Source of the DNA: Calothrix sp. FI2-JRJ7
GTDB lineage: Bacteria; Cyanobacteriota; Cyanobacteriia; Cyanobacteriales; Nostocaceae
Reading direction: 5' to 3'
Assembly: GCA_019359675.1 (NCBI GenBank)
Contig: JAHHGX010000080.1
Span: forward strand, 62,001-126,000
DNA: 64,000 nucleotides
In this document: positions 34,865 through 44,524 of the stretch, piece after piece
Layout of the letters: each line of letters starts with the position of its first letter
How positions within the stretch are numbered: position 1 is the first letter of the stretch
Translations under genes and position numbers: made by a program
The notes under the pieces: model-generated
What the model was told of the DNA's origin: nothing
Database searches by the model: none
The model's input: the letters and a program-made list of their open reading frames with translations, nothing else

Positions 34865-36727
34865 GCTTCAATCCCGATAACGGGATTCGTAAGGTTTAAA
34901 GTTGATTAGTGTAGGGTACCCGACAGTGTTTAGACAAATGTTTCAGTCCCGATAACGGGATTCGTAAGGTTTAAAGTTCAATGTAAATTTTACGTGTGGC
35001 AGATTATTGAGTTTCAGTCCCGATAACGGGATTCGTAAGGTTTAAAGTTAATAATGTGGTTTGCCTTGGTGCTTATACTAATGTTTCAGTCCCGATAACG
35101 GGATTCGTAAGGTTTAAAGCCAAAACACTCCGTTTAATACGCATAAAGACAACGTTTCAGTCCCGATAACGGGATTCGTAAGGTTTAAAGTAAGGGTTGA
35201 TGGTTCCCCATTAAATCTACTTCCTGTTTCAGTCCCGATAACGGGATTCGTAAGGTTTAAAGTAGCCTGGAGGCGCCTCTATCATTGACTTTAACTCAGG
35301 TTTCAGTCCCGATAACGGGATTCGTAAGGTTTAAAGTTGTAGATTCATACAACCTTTGTGTATCAATAGGAGTGTTTCAGTCCCGATAACGGGATTCGTA
35401 AGGTTTAAAGCCATTTTGCGTACTTGGCGCCGAATACTAACGGAGAACAAGTTTCAGTCCCGATAACGGGATTCGTAAGGTTTAAAGATAACTGTTTTCC
35501 CTCAAGATAGATGCCTTTTTTCGTTTCAGTCCCGATAACGGGATTCGTAAGGTTTAAAGGTTTAACTCGGTGGGTTTATATATGCATTATAATACGTTTC
35601 AGTCCCGATAACGGGATTCGTAAGGTTTAAAGCCCTATTTTACTAGAACGAATTGCACATTAAACAATGTTTCAGTCCCGATAACGGGATTCGTAAGGTT
35701 TAAAGATTCATTAACTATTTGAAACGTATTCTTATCTGTTGGTTTCAGTCCCGATAACGGGATTCGTAAGGTTTAAAGTCTCAATCAATAGTTATGGCAG
35801 AGCCGCTACAAAGTCCTGTTTCAGTCCCGATAACGGGATTCGTAAGGTTTAAAGATGCACCGGGTGGACCAGCTATAGCGCCACCAATTGGTTTCAGTCC
35901 CGATAACGGGATTCGTAAGGTTTAAAGTTAAATTCATTCATTCGCCACTTGTTAATTTCTAGCGTTTCAGTCCCGATAACGGGATTCGTAAGGTTTAAAG
36001 CTCTTTATTAAATAATAAATAAAAGAGTATCCCATGTTTCAGTCCCGATAACGGGATTCGTAAGGTTTAAAGTCCATTCGCGCAAAAGGCAAAGAACCAA
36101 ACATTAGGTTTCAGTCCCGATAACGGGATTCGTAAGGTTTAAAGCCGACTTATTGTCCTTTTTAAAGTTTCTTGAATCTCAAGTTTCAGTCCCGATAACG
36201 GGATTCGTAAGGTTTAAAGATAAAGCGCCTTTTCGTGGATTATTTGAAGTATTTGGTTTCAGTCCCGATAACGGGATTCGTAAGGTTTAAAGTCTATTGC
36301 AAAAAATGCATCGAAAGACCAATTGATTGGTTTCAGTCCCGATAACGGGATTCGTAAGGTTTAAAGTAGAATAAAGCAGTAATAAATCACTAAAAAAAAT
36401 GGGTTTCAGTCCCGATAACGGGATTCGTAAGGTTTAAAGCCGCATCTTGGATTGCGCGAGGATTTTCTTTTAGAGTTTCAGTCCCGATAACGGGATTCGT
36501 AAGGTTTAAAGCTTCCCAGAATTTAACAAGCTGCGAACCGCTAAAGTTTCAGTCCCGATAACGGGATTCGTAAGGTTTAAAGCATGGGAAAGTATAAGGA
36601 CGGCTCCAATCGTCCCCGGTTTCAGTCCCGATAACGGGATTCGTAAGGTTTAAAGCTATCAATATTTCTATCTATATGATACGTTTCAGAGTTTCAGTCC
36701 CGATAACGGGATTCGTAAGGTTTAAAG
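34865..36727 (-). CRISPR. CRISPR array 4 (26 repeats, 25 spacers)
   Basis: Repeats of the same family with CGATAA in the hairpin loop and a GGTTTAAAG end. The left-most repeat (34865-34901) has two changes near its start, as expected of the leader-distal end. Minus strand, leader on the right. An 18-bp palindrome (34841-34858) lies 6 bp outside the last repeat. Two spacers contain the host-typical GGCGCC. Confidence 0.98.
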
Positions 36728-36947
36728 TGCGCGCGCTGAAACCCTTACAGGGTAAGCACTCCACAGAGGGTTTTCGTGAACCCCAAAATCGGCTTGATTT
36801 CAGACGTGATTATTGAGACTTATTAGCATTAATCTCAACATTCAAAACGCTCAAACTATTATGTTGTCAAGGTTCTAACTTTTTTCGTGAAACCCCTAGG
36901 GTTTTTGCCCGCGCTTCAATTTACGAAACATCAAGCTGATTGCTTAA
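36728..36947 (-). promoter_or_regulatory. CRISPR leader of array 4
   Basis: Close copy of leader 1, with the GCGCGCGCTG block next to the first repeat, both TTTCGTGAA elements and ACGAAACATCAAGCT, followed by a cas2 copy. Confidence 0.85.
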
Positions 36948-37217
36948 TCATAAAACTATAACTTGTTCTTGTCTAGGTTTTTGGAAGCCATAAGTAATTG
37001 TTCGTTTTACAGACCCAACGTCCAATACATATACTCTCATGGAGTCTTCATCTGGCTTGATTAATTTCTCTACTTTAATTTGTAGTTGTGTAAATTGTAC
37101 CGCAGTTAAGAAGCACTCAAACACGCTGTACTGCGTCCATGTTCCGTAACCAGTAAGCATTTTATGCAAGCGAGTCTGGCGCCTGTTAGCTGCTTTGTTA
37201 TCTGGTAAATCGTAAAT
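36948..37217 (-). pseudogene. cas2: N-terminally truncated cas2 copy beside array 4
   Basis: Same frame as the intact cas2 from VIYDLPDNKAANRR to the stop, about 95 percent identical by eye, but the first eight or nine codons with the start are replaced by unrelated sequence. Translation from the internal ATG at 37169 would give 73 residues (MHKMLTGYGTWTQYS...) lacking the first beta strand. The catalytic Asp codon survives but has no start upstream. Probably non-functional. Confidence 0.85.
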
Positions 37218-37520
37218 AACCTGGTTACTGGGTTAAAACTTGATAACCGATACGCAACAAGTCGCACAACGAAGCTTGATTGTCCACAACTAGGCGCATA
37301 TATAGTTAAAGTGTTATTAGGGGCAGAGTAAACCTGAAAAGATTGCTATATAAACTTATCAGCTATCGATAGATCTAAAATCATCGTTCTGTAACTCGTT
37401 GCAGAACGGTTGTTTTATTTGTCCTTTTCCTGCCTTTTTCTGCCTTTTTTGACCCACACCTTATCTTCTACGTTCGTTAACATCTCGATATTCGCAATCA
37501 AATTATGCATAATTTGCGAA
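37218..37520. repeat. Duplicated flank shared by arrays 4 and 5
   Basis: About 300 bp beginning with GGTTAAAACTTGATAACCGA and ending near TTCTGCCTTTTTTGACC and TCTTCTAC is repeated at about 43303-43600 beyond leader 5. It includes a terminator-like hairpin. It shows that the duplicated unit extends well beyond array and leader. Confidence 0.8.
37385..37419. terminator. Terminator-like hairpin in duplicated flank
   Basis: CGTTCTGTAA and TTGCAGAACG flank a 4-nt loop, followed by GTTGTTTTATTT. The same structure recurs at 43462-43498. Confidence 0.6.
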
Positions 37521-37570
37521 CTGTAGAAGAAGCAGAACCGCGCGTAGAAGAAAAACAATTCCTCGGCTGC

Positions 37571-37690
37571 CTAAGCTTTTCTGTCCCAAGTGCAACTCCA
37601 CTGATTTAAACCGCTGGAACCACAATAAAGACGAAACCAGGCAACGGTACAAATAATCTAGCTGTGGGAAACAATTTTTCAAATGATAAT
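37571..37690 (+). pseudogene. Transposase zinc-ribbon remnant
   Basis: A plus-strand frame reads LFCPKCNSTDLNRWNHNKDE followed by a basic stretch, a TAA and then SCGKQFF. The CPKC...SCGKQF pattern is the zinc-ribbon start of IS1-type (InsA-like) transposases. Only about 40 codons survive. Confidence 0.4.
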
Positions 37691-38552
37691 TTTTGTTAAG
37701 ATTTTGGTGCTTTCCTCAGCAACGCGCAGGATAGCAATTGCTCGGCTTGAAGAGTGTGTTTCTCAATTAATGGCTGGGAGGAATTGCAAGTTGAGGTTGA
37801 TGGTAGTAATAATGACGATATTTTCTCGTGGGATTCCGAGGTCGGTGAAGGCACAGAGTAAATAGACTATTCAATAAGGGAGGCACCAGCTAATCTAATT
37901 AAAAAATGTAGAGTGCAATCTAGAACAGCGATTTTGAATCAGGCTCCAACTCCAATTTTCCAGCGTCCATCGGGAGCAATTTCCTGCGGACATAAATTTG
38001 AACTGTTTTGTGCTGAAGCGGACATTTTAGCATTGGCACAGGGATATCTATTTCTCACCGCTTGTTCGGCAATTAGTACTAACTTAAACAATTTAGCGTG
38101 GCGCCGATGTGTGTTTGATGCTGTTTTCTTCATTGTTTCTATTGGAGGCATTTTATTTGATTTTACGTATACGTAGTAGTGCTGATGGAATGGCGCCTGT
38201 CACTTTGATCTGAGGGATTGATAATAAAAAATATCAAGCTTTAGATACTCGAAGCAGCCAATAAAAGCAGCAGGTTAGCGCGATACTACCTGCTGATTCT
38301 CATAATATTGTGTGCCATTAGAAATCCGGGTTTAGTAGATAAATACAATAAAGATGCTGATACAAAAATGGTGCCGCTGGTTTTAGTTTTGATGGTGTTT
38401 GACATACTTCTAATTTTTGTAGTTCAGTAGGGTTAATTATTAAATAATCATTCAACCACTCACACACAACCATTATGTAATTGTTCTCCTATATATTTAA
38501 AATCAGGCGCGACTCTTTTCCTTCAAAAAAGCCGCGCCTTAAAACCCATTTA
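37691..38552. other. Gene-poor stretch
   Basis: Short frames exist on both strands (for example 37913-38176 plus, with hydrophobic segments), but none shows a ribosome binding site, family motif or consistent coding bias. I see no supported gene. Confidence 0.45.
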
Positions 38553-38918
38553 CTACTGATTATTATTATCGTTTTCTGAGTCTAGCTCTGCTATAATCTT
38601 ATCCAAACGGTTGTTCGCGTCCTTGGCAACACGCATACAGCCAATGCTGGCAAATAACCCGCAAGCTGTTGTTGCTGCTGTTTCACTGGTTTGGTTGGAG
38701 AATAGCAGGGTGGCGCCTGTTATACTTACCAATAAAGAAACTGATGCAGAAATTAACGCAAAGTTAAAGCTGTAATGAGCTTGGCGTAATCGTTCTTGGA
38801 TGATAAGTAACTTAGCTTTTAATAGGGGGTCTGCGTATTTGTGCTGTGGTTGATGACTGATAATTGATTTCAATTGCTTTAATAGAGAGGTTGGTGTTTT
38901 TCTAGGCTGAATTTTCAT
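38553..38918 (-). CDS. Two-helix membrane protein, TRADD-N-associated type
   Basis: 121 residues. An N-terminal basic helix is followed by RQAHYSFNFALISASVSLLV, SITGATLLFS and TACGLFASIGCMRVAKDANN, that is two transmembrane helices and a coiled-coil tail (RLDKIIAELDSEN). The pattern matches the cyanobacterial two-helix domain described as TRADD-N-associated in predicted immune or conflict systems. It is transcribed divergently from the HTH/pentapeptide protein and may work with it. The family call is from memory of the motif. Confidence 0.65.
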   Translation of the reverse strand: MKIQPRKTPTSLLKQLKSIISHQPQHKYADPLLKAKLLIIQERLRQAHYSFNFALISASVSLLVSITGATLLFSNQTSETAATTACGLFASIGCMRVAKDANNRLDKIIAELDSENDNNNQ

Positions 38919-38982
38919 AATTAGCTTTAATCAACTTATTTAATATTTAAGCTAATGGGATTGATTAAGAAGACGTAGTAAA

Positions 38983-39060
38983 GTAAAAGTTTCAATATTA
39001 GATGTTGAACTTATGTAAAAGTTTAACTTGTGTAAAAGTTGTGTAGTAATTAGGTATAAT
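38983..39060 (+). promoter_or_regulatory. GTAAAAGTT direct repeats and -10 box before the pentapeptide gene
   Basis: Three direct GTAAAAGTT copies (38983, 39015, 39032) precede TATAAT at 39055-39060. The TATAAT lies only 7 bp before the ATG at 39067, so the transcript could be leaderless. The repeats may be an autoregulatory operator for the encoded HTH protein. Confidence 0.45.
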
Positions 39061-39066
39061 TTGAAG

Positions 39067-40332
39067 ATGGAAAGGTCTTGTAGATTATCAGAAGAAGGAT
39101 GTGAGAAAGCCAAAACAGCAATAAAAAAGAAAGGTTGGAAGCAACAAGAACTAGCAGATTTTGCTGGGTGCAGCCGCCAAACTGTAGTTAATTTCTACAA
39201 TCGAAAACCTATTGATAAAGGTTATTCTAAACAAATATGTGATGTATTAGAGTTGACGTTTGAAGATGTTGTGGAATTAGAGGTAGAAAAAACTGCTACA
39301 AAAAATAATATATATGCCCAGCAAGAAAGCGCAAATAAAACTGATATCAAATTAGTTAACGATGAAACTGGTGGAGTTATAACGACACTACCCAAAATAA
39401 ATGGCAGTGAAGCAAATAAAAATACCTCTAAACAAGAGAGTAAAGCAGTTATTGTATTGAGTGGTAGATTATTACTAGGTGCTCTAATCGAACTAAATGG
39501 TCAAAAATATGATGTTGAAGAAGTTTTAAAGCAGTTAAATAAACAACAAGGATTTGATTTAAAAAGTATAGATATACAAGAAGGTAGTATAAAAATTATA
39601 GTCAGTGATTCTCCTGAAAATATTGATAGACTTAATGTATTATTTAAATCTAGAAATTTAGTAGAAGTTTTAGGTATTCCTATTGAAAAAGTAGAATTAC
39701 TAAATAATAATATAGAAAAAATTTATATAGAAGATAAAAAATTACAATTAATCGAAAAAATTATCGCTGGTGAAGTATCTGGTGATGATTTAGTTGGCAC
39801 TGACTTAAGCTACGCCTTTTTGTATAAAGTTGACCTCCTGGGAATTAATTTGCAAAAAGCTAACTTAGCAGGCGCCGATTTGAGTGAAGCTGAATTATAT
39901 GAAGCTAACTTAGAACTAGCTAACTTAGAACTAGCTAACTTAGTAGGAGCTAACTTGCAGGGAGCTAACTTGCAGGGAGCCAACTTGCAGGGAGCCAACT
40001 TGCAGAGAGCCAACTTGCAGGGAGCCAACTTGCAGAGAGCTAACTTGGGGTTAGCTAAATTGATATTACCTAACTCGGAGACAGTTAGAGTGCAGATAGC
40101 TAACTTGAAGGGAGCTAACTTGCAGGGAGCTAACTTGCAGGAAGCTGGTTTAGTGTTTGCTAAATTACAAGGAGCTAACTTGGAGAGAGCTAATTTGGAG
40201 GGAGCTAACTTGGAAGATGCATCAGTTGAAGATGCTTTATTTAGCAATTCTTCAGGTATTACACCTGAAATGCAAAAAGACTTAGAAAGACGAGGTGCCA
40301 TTTTTGGAGACAAATCCTTTGCAAAAGTTTAA
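39067..40332 (+). CDS. HTH / effector-associated domain / pentapeptide-repeat protein
   Basis: 421 residues from ATG 39067; an upstream in-frame alternative start at 39028 would include the -10 box and is disfavoured. Three parts: an HTH (KKGWKQQELADFAGCSRQTV, then YSKQICDVLELTFEDV); a middle domain near 120-215 with KSIDIQEGSIKIIVSDSPEN and VEVLGIPIEKVELL, like small adaptor domains of cyanobacterial conflict systems; and about 25 pentapeptide repeats of the A(N/D)LxG type (many ANLQG). Pentapeptide repeats form a DNA-mimic-like helix in some proteins. DNA repeats of GGAGCTAACTTGCA encode the repeats, so copy number may vary. Neighbour of the divergent membrane protein. Confidence 0.82.
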   Translation: MERSCRLSEEGCEKAKTAIKKKGWKQQELADFAGCSRQTVVNFYNRKPIDKGYSKQICDVLELTFEDVVELEVEKTATKNNIYAQQESANKTDIKLVNDETGGVITTLPKINGSEANKNTSKQESKAVIVLSGRLLLGALIELNGQKYDVEEVLKQLNKQQGFDLKSIDIQEGSIKIIVSDSPENIDRLNVLFKSRNLVEVLGIPIEKVELLNNNIEKIYIEDKKLQLIEKIIAGEVSGDDLVGTDLSYAFLYKVDLLGINLQKANLAGADLSEAELYEANLELANLELANLVGANLQGANLQGANLQGANLQRANLQGANLQRANLGLAKLILPNSETVRVQIANLKGANLQGANLQEAGLVFAKLQGANLERANLEGANLEDASVEDALFSNSSGITPEMQKDLERRGAIFGDKSFAKV

Positions 40333-41654
40333 TTTTCCAAATACCAGGCGCCAGCACCATAAAGACGTTGCGCCGAGATACGAACAATAGTACTGAATCA
40401 GGGCACATTGATTTTAGTACTCCAGTTCTTATTTAAGGTAACTTTTCCACCCCCCCTACATCCCAACAAGATGCAGGGGTTTACTCTTAAATTTTTGAGT
40501 GTGTTATACCAATTCGCTGAAATAAGGCAACAGATTCAATAGGCTTAGTAATTACGGTAAAAAACTATCAAAAACTATGTGTTGCCATCAATTAGAGAAT
40601 TGGTATTATGGGCGCACTCAGAAACGGTTTGTTGCACCACACCCAAACGCCAAAATTTTACTGTTGTAACTTTTGATTTTTTTATAACCCTAAGTTATGG
40701 GGGGTTACTATTTCAACAAAGTACAAAAACCTCCCGAACATGTTGATTTTTAATCTCCCCGGTGGGCAGTACAACCTTAACCGAACCGTTTAGCTTGTCA
40801 TGGCCACTTAGGCAGAATATTCTACGGCGCCAACAACTTGACCAATTACTCGACGATAGCCGCATTGATAATGACATCCAATCGCAGCACTCAAACAAAG
40901 TGGTACCGTCTCTAATCGGCTATCTAGTTACATCTTTTTTTGATTCATGGATTTTATACGCGAACATGTCTTTTTGTCCAAAGTCCAATAACTTTTCCCT
41001 TGTTGGCATGTCCTTAGCTACACCCCTCAAAAATCCTGAAACATAATCTAAAACATCTTACTTGGATGGTTACTACCCTAAATTTTGCAATTATTGAGGA
41101 GTAAATCTCCCCCGCTGTTGGCGCCGTTAAAAACCTTCGATTGGCTCAGATGAGTTTGGTTGCTCCACATAACTTTTGAACCCCCAACTATAAAACCAAG
41201 CTGAACATTTTTGCTATATATCCTGATATAAGCGGGGTTATCGGTCGAGGTGTGCCTATCAAGTGGTAACAACTCGAAAGCACTATGAGTTTACTTTTTG
41301 GCGCCAGTGCTTTGATATGTTGGTCGAGGGGCATCAGTTCGCTGAGGGGTAGATTTTGGGTAGATTAGTCGTGGTCAAACTAAGGTCGAGCAACCAAAGC
41401 AAAACAATACTGGCGAAAGACAGCTCTACTAACAAGACTTTTTCTGCATCTGTAAGAAATTTCTGGCACTAAGTAAGCATCAATACTTTTTGTTAGGGGG
41501 TCAAGCAATTACAACCTAACGGGATTACACAAGCCTTTCAAATCAATGCAACCCGTTCCAATTGGTGCGACTATCGAGCCTAATAAGTCCCTTTGCAGCC
41601 CTACTGTTCAAATAAATGCAACCCGTTCGTAGGATTTAAAAGAGTTGGCGCCTC
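40333..41654. other. Gene-poor stretch before array 5
   Basis: A hairpin with CCCCTACATC and GATGCAGGGG (40453-40479) followed by TTTACTCTTAA may terminate the pentapeptide gene. Several short frames occur but none is convincing. The last 120 bp (TATCGAGCCTAATAAGTCCC and around) resemble the sequence left of array 4 (about 34750-34840), so the trailer flank was duplicated with the array. Confidence 0.5.
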
Positions 41655-41672
41655 ATGTTCGTTGACGAACAT
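41655..41672. repeat. Palindrome ATGTTCG-N4-CGAACAT (copy 2)
   Basis: ATGTTCGTTGACGAACAT, identical to the copy outside array 4 and 6 bp from the leader-distal repeat of array 5. Confidence 0.8.
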
Positions 41673-41678
41673 GGAACC

Positions 41679-43039
41679 GCTTCAGTCCCGATGACGAGAT
41701 TCGTAAGGTTTCAAGTCTCAAGAAAACTTTATCATGTTCGACCTCGAACATCTTTAAGTCCCGAAAACGAGATTCGTAAAGTTTTAAGCTTGAAATGTTC
41801 GAGGTCGAACATGGGTATTTTATTGTTTCAGTCCCGATAACGGGATTCGTAAAGTTTCAAGTTTTGTGACCTACGGGTGTTGGAGGGCATTTTTAGGTGT
41901 TTCAGTCCCGAAAACGGGATTCGTAAAGTTTCAAGCTCCAGTGTTCAATACCATCCTCAGTGACGTAGTAGGCTGGTTTCAGTCCCGAAAACGGGATTCG
42001 TAAAGTTTCAAGGTTAGCCCGTTATGCAATTGAGTTGCATAACGGTTTGTTTCAGTCCCGAAAACGGGATTCGTAAGGTTTCAAGTGCATTTATTTCTGT
42101 TTTAAAAGGTGCATCAATAAGTTTCAGTCCCGATAACGGGATTCGTAAGGTTTCAAGAAAGGGTGTTCTAAAATTAGACATTGTTGAGAAAATTTCGTTT
42201 CAGTCCCGATAACGGGATTCGTAAGGTTTCAAGTTCGTCAAGCTTCTCAGCTAATCACAACAATAAAGGTTTCAGTCCCGATAACGGGATTCGTAAGGTT
42301 TCAAGATACATCGCCGTCTATTGCCACTCAAGTATGTTGTGCGTTTCAGTCCCGATAACGGGATTCGTAAGGTTTCAAGTATATTATTAATATAGACAAG
42401 GGAGAGAGCAATGAATGTTTCAGTCCCGATAACGGGATTCGTAAGGTTTCAAGAAATTGCTCGTAAATCCTACAAACGTAACTTATTATATGTTTCAGTC
42501 CCGATAACGGGATTCGTAAGGTTTCAAGCCTAATTATTAACTGTTGGCGCCTCTTAATTAAATGTTTCAGTCCCGATAACGGGATTCGTAAGGTTTCAAG
42601 TGTTACATTTCCTGATGTATCTAGAGGTCTGATTTGTTTCAGTCCCGATAACGGGATTCGTAAGGTTTCAAGCGTCCGGTGCTGCAAATACAGTGTTCGC
42701 GGCTTGGTTGTTTCAGTCCCGATAACGGGATTCGTAAGGTTTCAAGGCTTTGTCTATATATCTAATATATCAATATATCTGTGAGTTTCAGTCCCGATAA
42801 CGGGATTCGTAAGGTTTCAAGAGTATCTAATATGGGTAATAAATTAGAAGAGTTTGTTTCAGTCCCGATAACGGGATTCGTAAGGTTTCAAGGGCTTAAT
42901 AGTTGGGGGCAATCCTGATACTGATGCGTTTCAGTCCCGATAACGGGATTCGTAAGGTTTCAAGACTTCTAATGTTTTGAACGCATTCCAAAATATTAGT
43001 AAGTTTCAGTCCCGATAACGGGATTCGTAAGGTTTCAAG
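41679..43039 (-). CRISPR. CRISPR array 5 (19 repeats, 18 spacers)
   Basis: Repeats with CGATAA or CGAAAA loops and a TTTCAAG end. The two left-most repeats (41679-41715 and 41752-41788) are degenerate and the next three have AAAG in place of AAGG, giving a gradient from old to young. Minus strand, leader on the right. Spacers 1 and 2 each contain an ATGTTCGA-N2-TCGAACAT palindrome. The spacer at 42673-42709 repeats one from array 1, and that at 42013-42048 is largely a perfect inverted repeat. Confidence 0.98.
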
Positions 43040-43259
43040 CCCGCGCGCTGAAACCCTTACAGGGTAAGCGTTCTACAGAGGGTTTTCGTGAACCCCAAAA
43101 TTGGCTTGATTTCAGACGTGATTATTGAGACTTATTAGCATTAGTCTCAACATTCAAAACGCTCAAACTATTATGTTGTCAAGGTTCTGGCGTTTTTCGT
43201 GAAACCCCTAGGGTTTTTGCCCGCGCTTCGATTTACGAAACATCAAGCTCTTAGCTTAA
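43040..43259 (-). promoter_or_regulatory. CRISPR leader of array 5
   Basis: Close copy of leaders 1, 3 and 4. It is followed by only about 45 bp of the cas2 3' end (43260-43303), then by the flank shared with array 4. Confidence 0.85.
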
Positions 43260-43302
43260 TCATAAAACTATAACTTGTTTTTGTCTAGGTTTTTCAAAAC
43301 CA

Positions 43303-43645
43303 TTAGGTTACGGGATTAAAACTTGATAACCGATATGCAACTGGTTGCACAACGAAGCTTAATTGTCCCTAACTAGGCGCACGTATAGCCAAACTGTTTC
43401 AGGAGTAGAGTAACTCTGAAAGGATTGCTATATAAACAGCTATCGATATACCTAAAATAATCGTTCTGCAACGATTTGCAGAACGGTTGTTTTATTTGTC
43501 CTTTTCCTGCCTTTTTCTGCCTTTTTTGACCTGACGTTGTCTTCTACATTTGTCAACATCTCGACTACACCCCAGAATTGGTAATAATATTCTCCAATTC
43601 TTTCATCACTGACTGCGTAATTGAAGGCTTGGAAATAGGCGAATA
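43303..43645. repeat. Duplicated flank of array 5, with terminator-like hairpin
   Basis: Matches 37218-37520 beyond array 4. The part from about 43507 (CCTGCCTTTTT, then CTCCAATTCTTTCATC and CTTGGAAATAGGCGAA) recurs a third time at 44542-44675 next to an orphan CRISPR repeat. The hairpin CGTTCTGCAA/TTGCAGAACG lies at 43462-43485, followed by a T-rich tract. Confidence 0.75.
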
Positions 43646-43648
43646 TGA

Positions 43649-44374
43649 TTAAGCCGGCGCCACTTGTATTCGATAAAATCCGACATGATTGCGATTAGAG
43701 GAGTTACTGTTGAGTGTAAAGTTAGCGGAAATCTGACCCTTGACACTGCGTAAATCAATGATTTCTCCTTCTTTTTGTCCTTGCAATCCGATTCCTAGTC
43801 CGGGGGGAGTTTTGACTATCTCCATTTTCAGCACTAAGTCGTCGAAGTCTTTGTCACCCCCACCTTTCAAATCTTCCCAAGCTAAATCGAAGGTGCTTTT
43901 GCCCTTGTCTTTCACCCGCACATGGTCAAATTTATCTGTATTACAAGCGCTGAGGGAAAAGAAGACGTTTTCTGCGGTTTTCCCAGATGTCGTATCTATG
44001 CTACTGGTGGTGTTGTCTGCCACTAAGTAAAACCCTAAGCGTTCCCCTGCTTTAAAGCTTAATTGACGAACAAAGTTAATCCCAGCAGATGCTTTTTCTG
44101 ATAAAGACGAGAAAATTACGCGCGAAGTAGCAAGAGCGGCTTGCATGTACCCTTCTTGACCTGGGGCGATACCGTTGACTGTGCCTTTGTCGTCAGAGAC
44201 AACAAACACCCCGATTTCATTGATAAATGCTGCTTTCCGCTGGCTTAAGCTGAACTGGACACTAGTGCTGCTGCTACCGCTAAGAGCAAAAATATTACTT
44301 AGACCGTTACTATCCTGAAAACTCAATTTGTTAATGCTAGCTTCGATTGATAGGTCGTTGGTGTTTTTGTCCAT
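43649..44374 (-). CDS. DUF4114 domain protein, probably C-terminally truncated
   Basis: 241 residues. The DUF4114 signature is near residues 165-185 (FDLAWEDLKGGGDKDFDDLV), an acidic putative Ca2+-binding module found in large cyanobacterial surface or extracellular proteins. Upstream, NEIGVFVVSDDKGTVNGIAP and a KAGERLGFYLVADN strand pattern also fit. The C-terminus breaks off at HVGFYRIQVAPA, where related proteins normally continue, right where the duplicated CRISPR flank begins. The gene may have lost its 3' end to that duplication. No signal peptide is apparent. Confidence 0.8.
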   Translation of the reverse strand: MDKNTNDLSIEASINKLSFQDSNGLSNIFALSGSSSTSVQFSLSQRKAAFINEIGVFVVSDDKGTVNGIAPGQEGYMQAALATSRVIFSSLSEKASAGINFVRQLSFKAGERLGFYLVADNTTSSIDTTSGKTAENVFFSLSACNTDKFDHVRVKDKGKSTFDLAWEDLKGGGDKDFDDLVLKMEIVKTPPGLGIGLQGQKEGEIIDLRSVKGQISANFTLNSNSSNRNHVGFYRIQVAPA

Positions 44375-44468
44375 GACAAGTATAAATTTATATGAGCAAA
44401 TACTCTATGTCAGAGTTGTTACTGATATAGTTCCCAAAAATCAAGACTAAATAACATCAACGATCTCA

Positions 44469-44505
44469 AAATCAGTCCCGAAAACGGGATTCGTAAACTT
44501 TCAAG
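44469..44505 (-). CRISPR. Orphan CRISPR repeat
   Basis: A single 37-nt unit with the CAGTCCCGAAAACGGGATTC core and ACTTTCAAG end, not followed by another repeat. The ATGTTCG palindrome and a third copy of the array-5 flank follow. It is the remnant of a sixth array or of a duplicated trailer end. Confidence 0.75.
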
Positions 44506-44506
44506 C

Positions 44507-44524
44507 ATGTTCGTCGGCGAACAT
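44507..44524. repeat. Palindrome ATGTTCG-N4-CGAACAT (copy 5)
   Basis: ATGTTCGTCGGCGAACAT directly beside the orphan CRISPR repeat. Copies 3 and 4 lie inside spacers of array 5 at 41734-41751 and 41795-41812. Confidence 0.75.

Noticed and set aside
37683-38176. Short frames with hydrophobic stretches (60 and 87 codons)
   Set aside because: No ribosome binding site, no homologous pattern, and overlapping open frames on the other strand in a decayed region.
39810-40313. 167-codon minus-strand frame opposite the pentapeptide gene
   Set aside because: It is the antisense shadow of the repeated GCTAACTTG units.
40713-41046. Overlapping open frames on both strands (61 and 94 codons)
   Set aside because: Neither shows a recognisable domain, signal or ribosome binding site.
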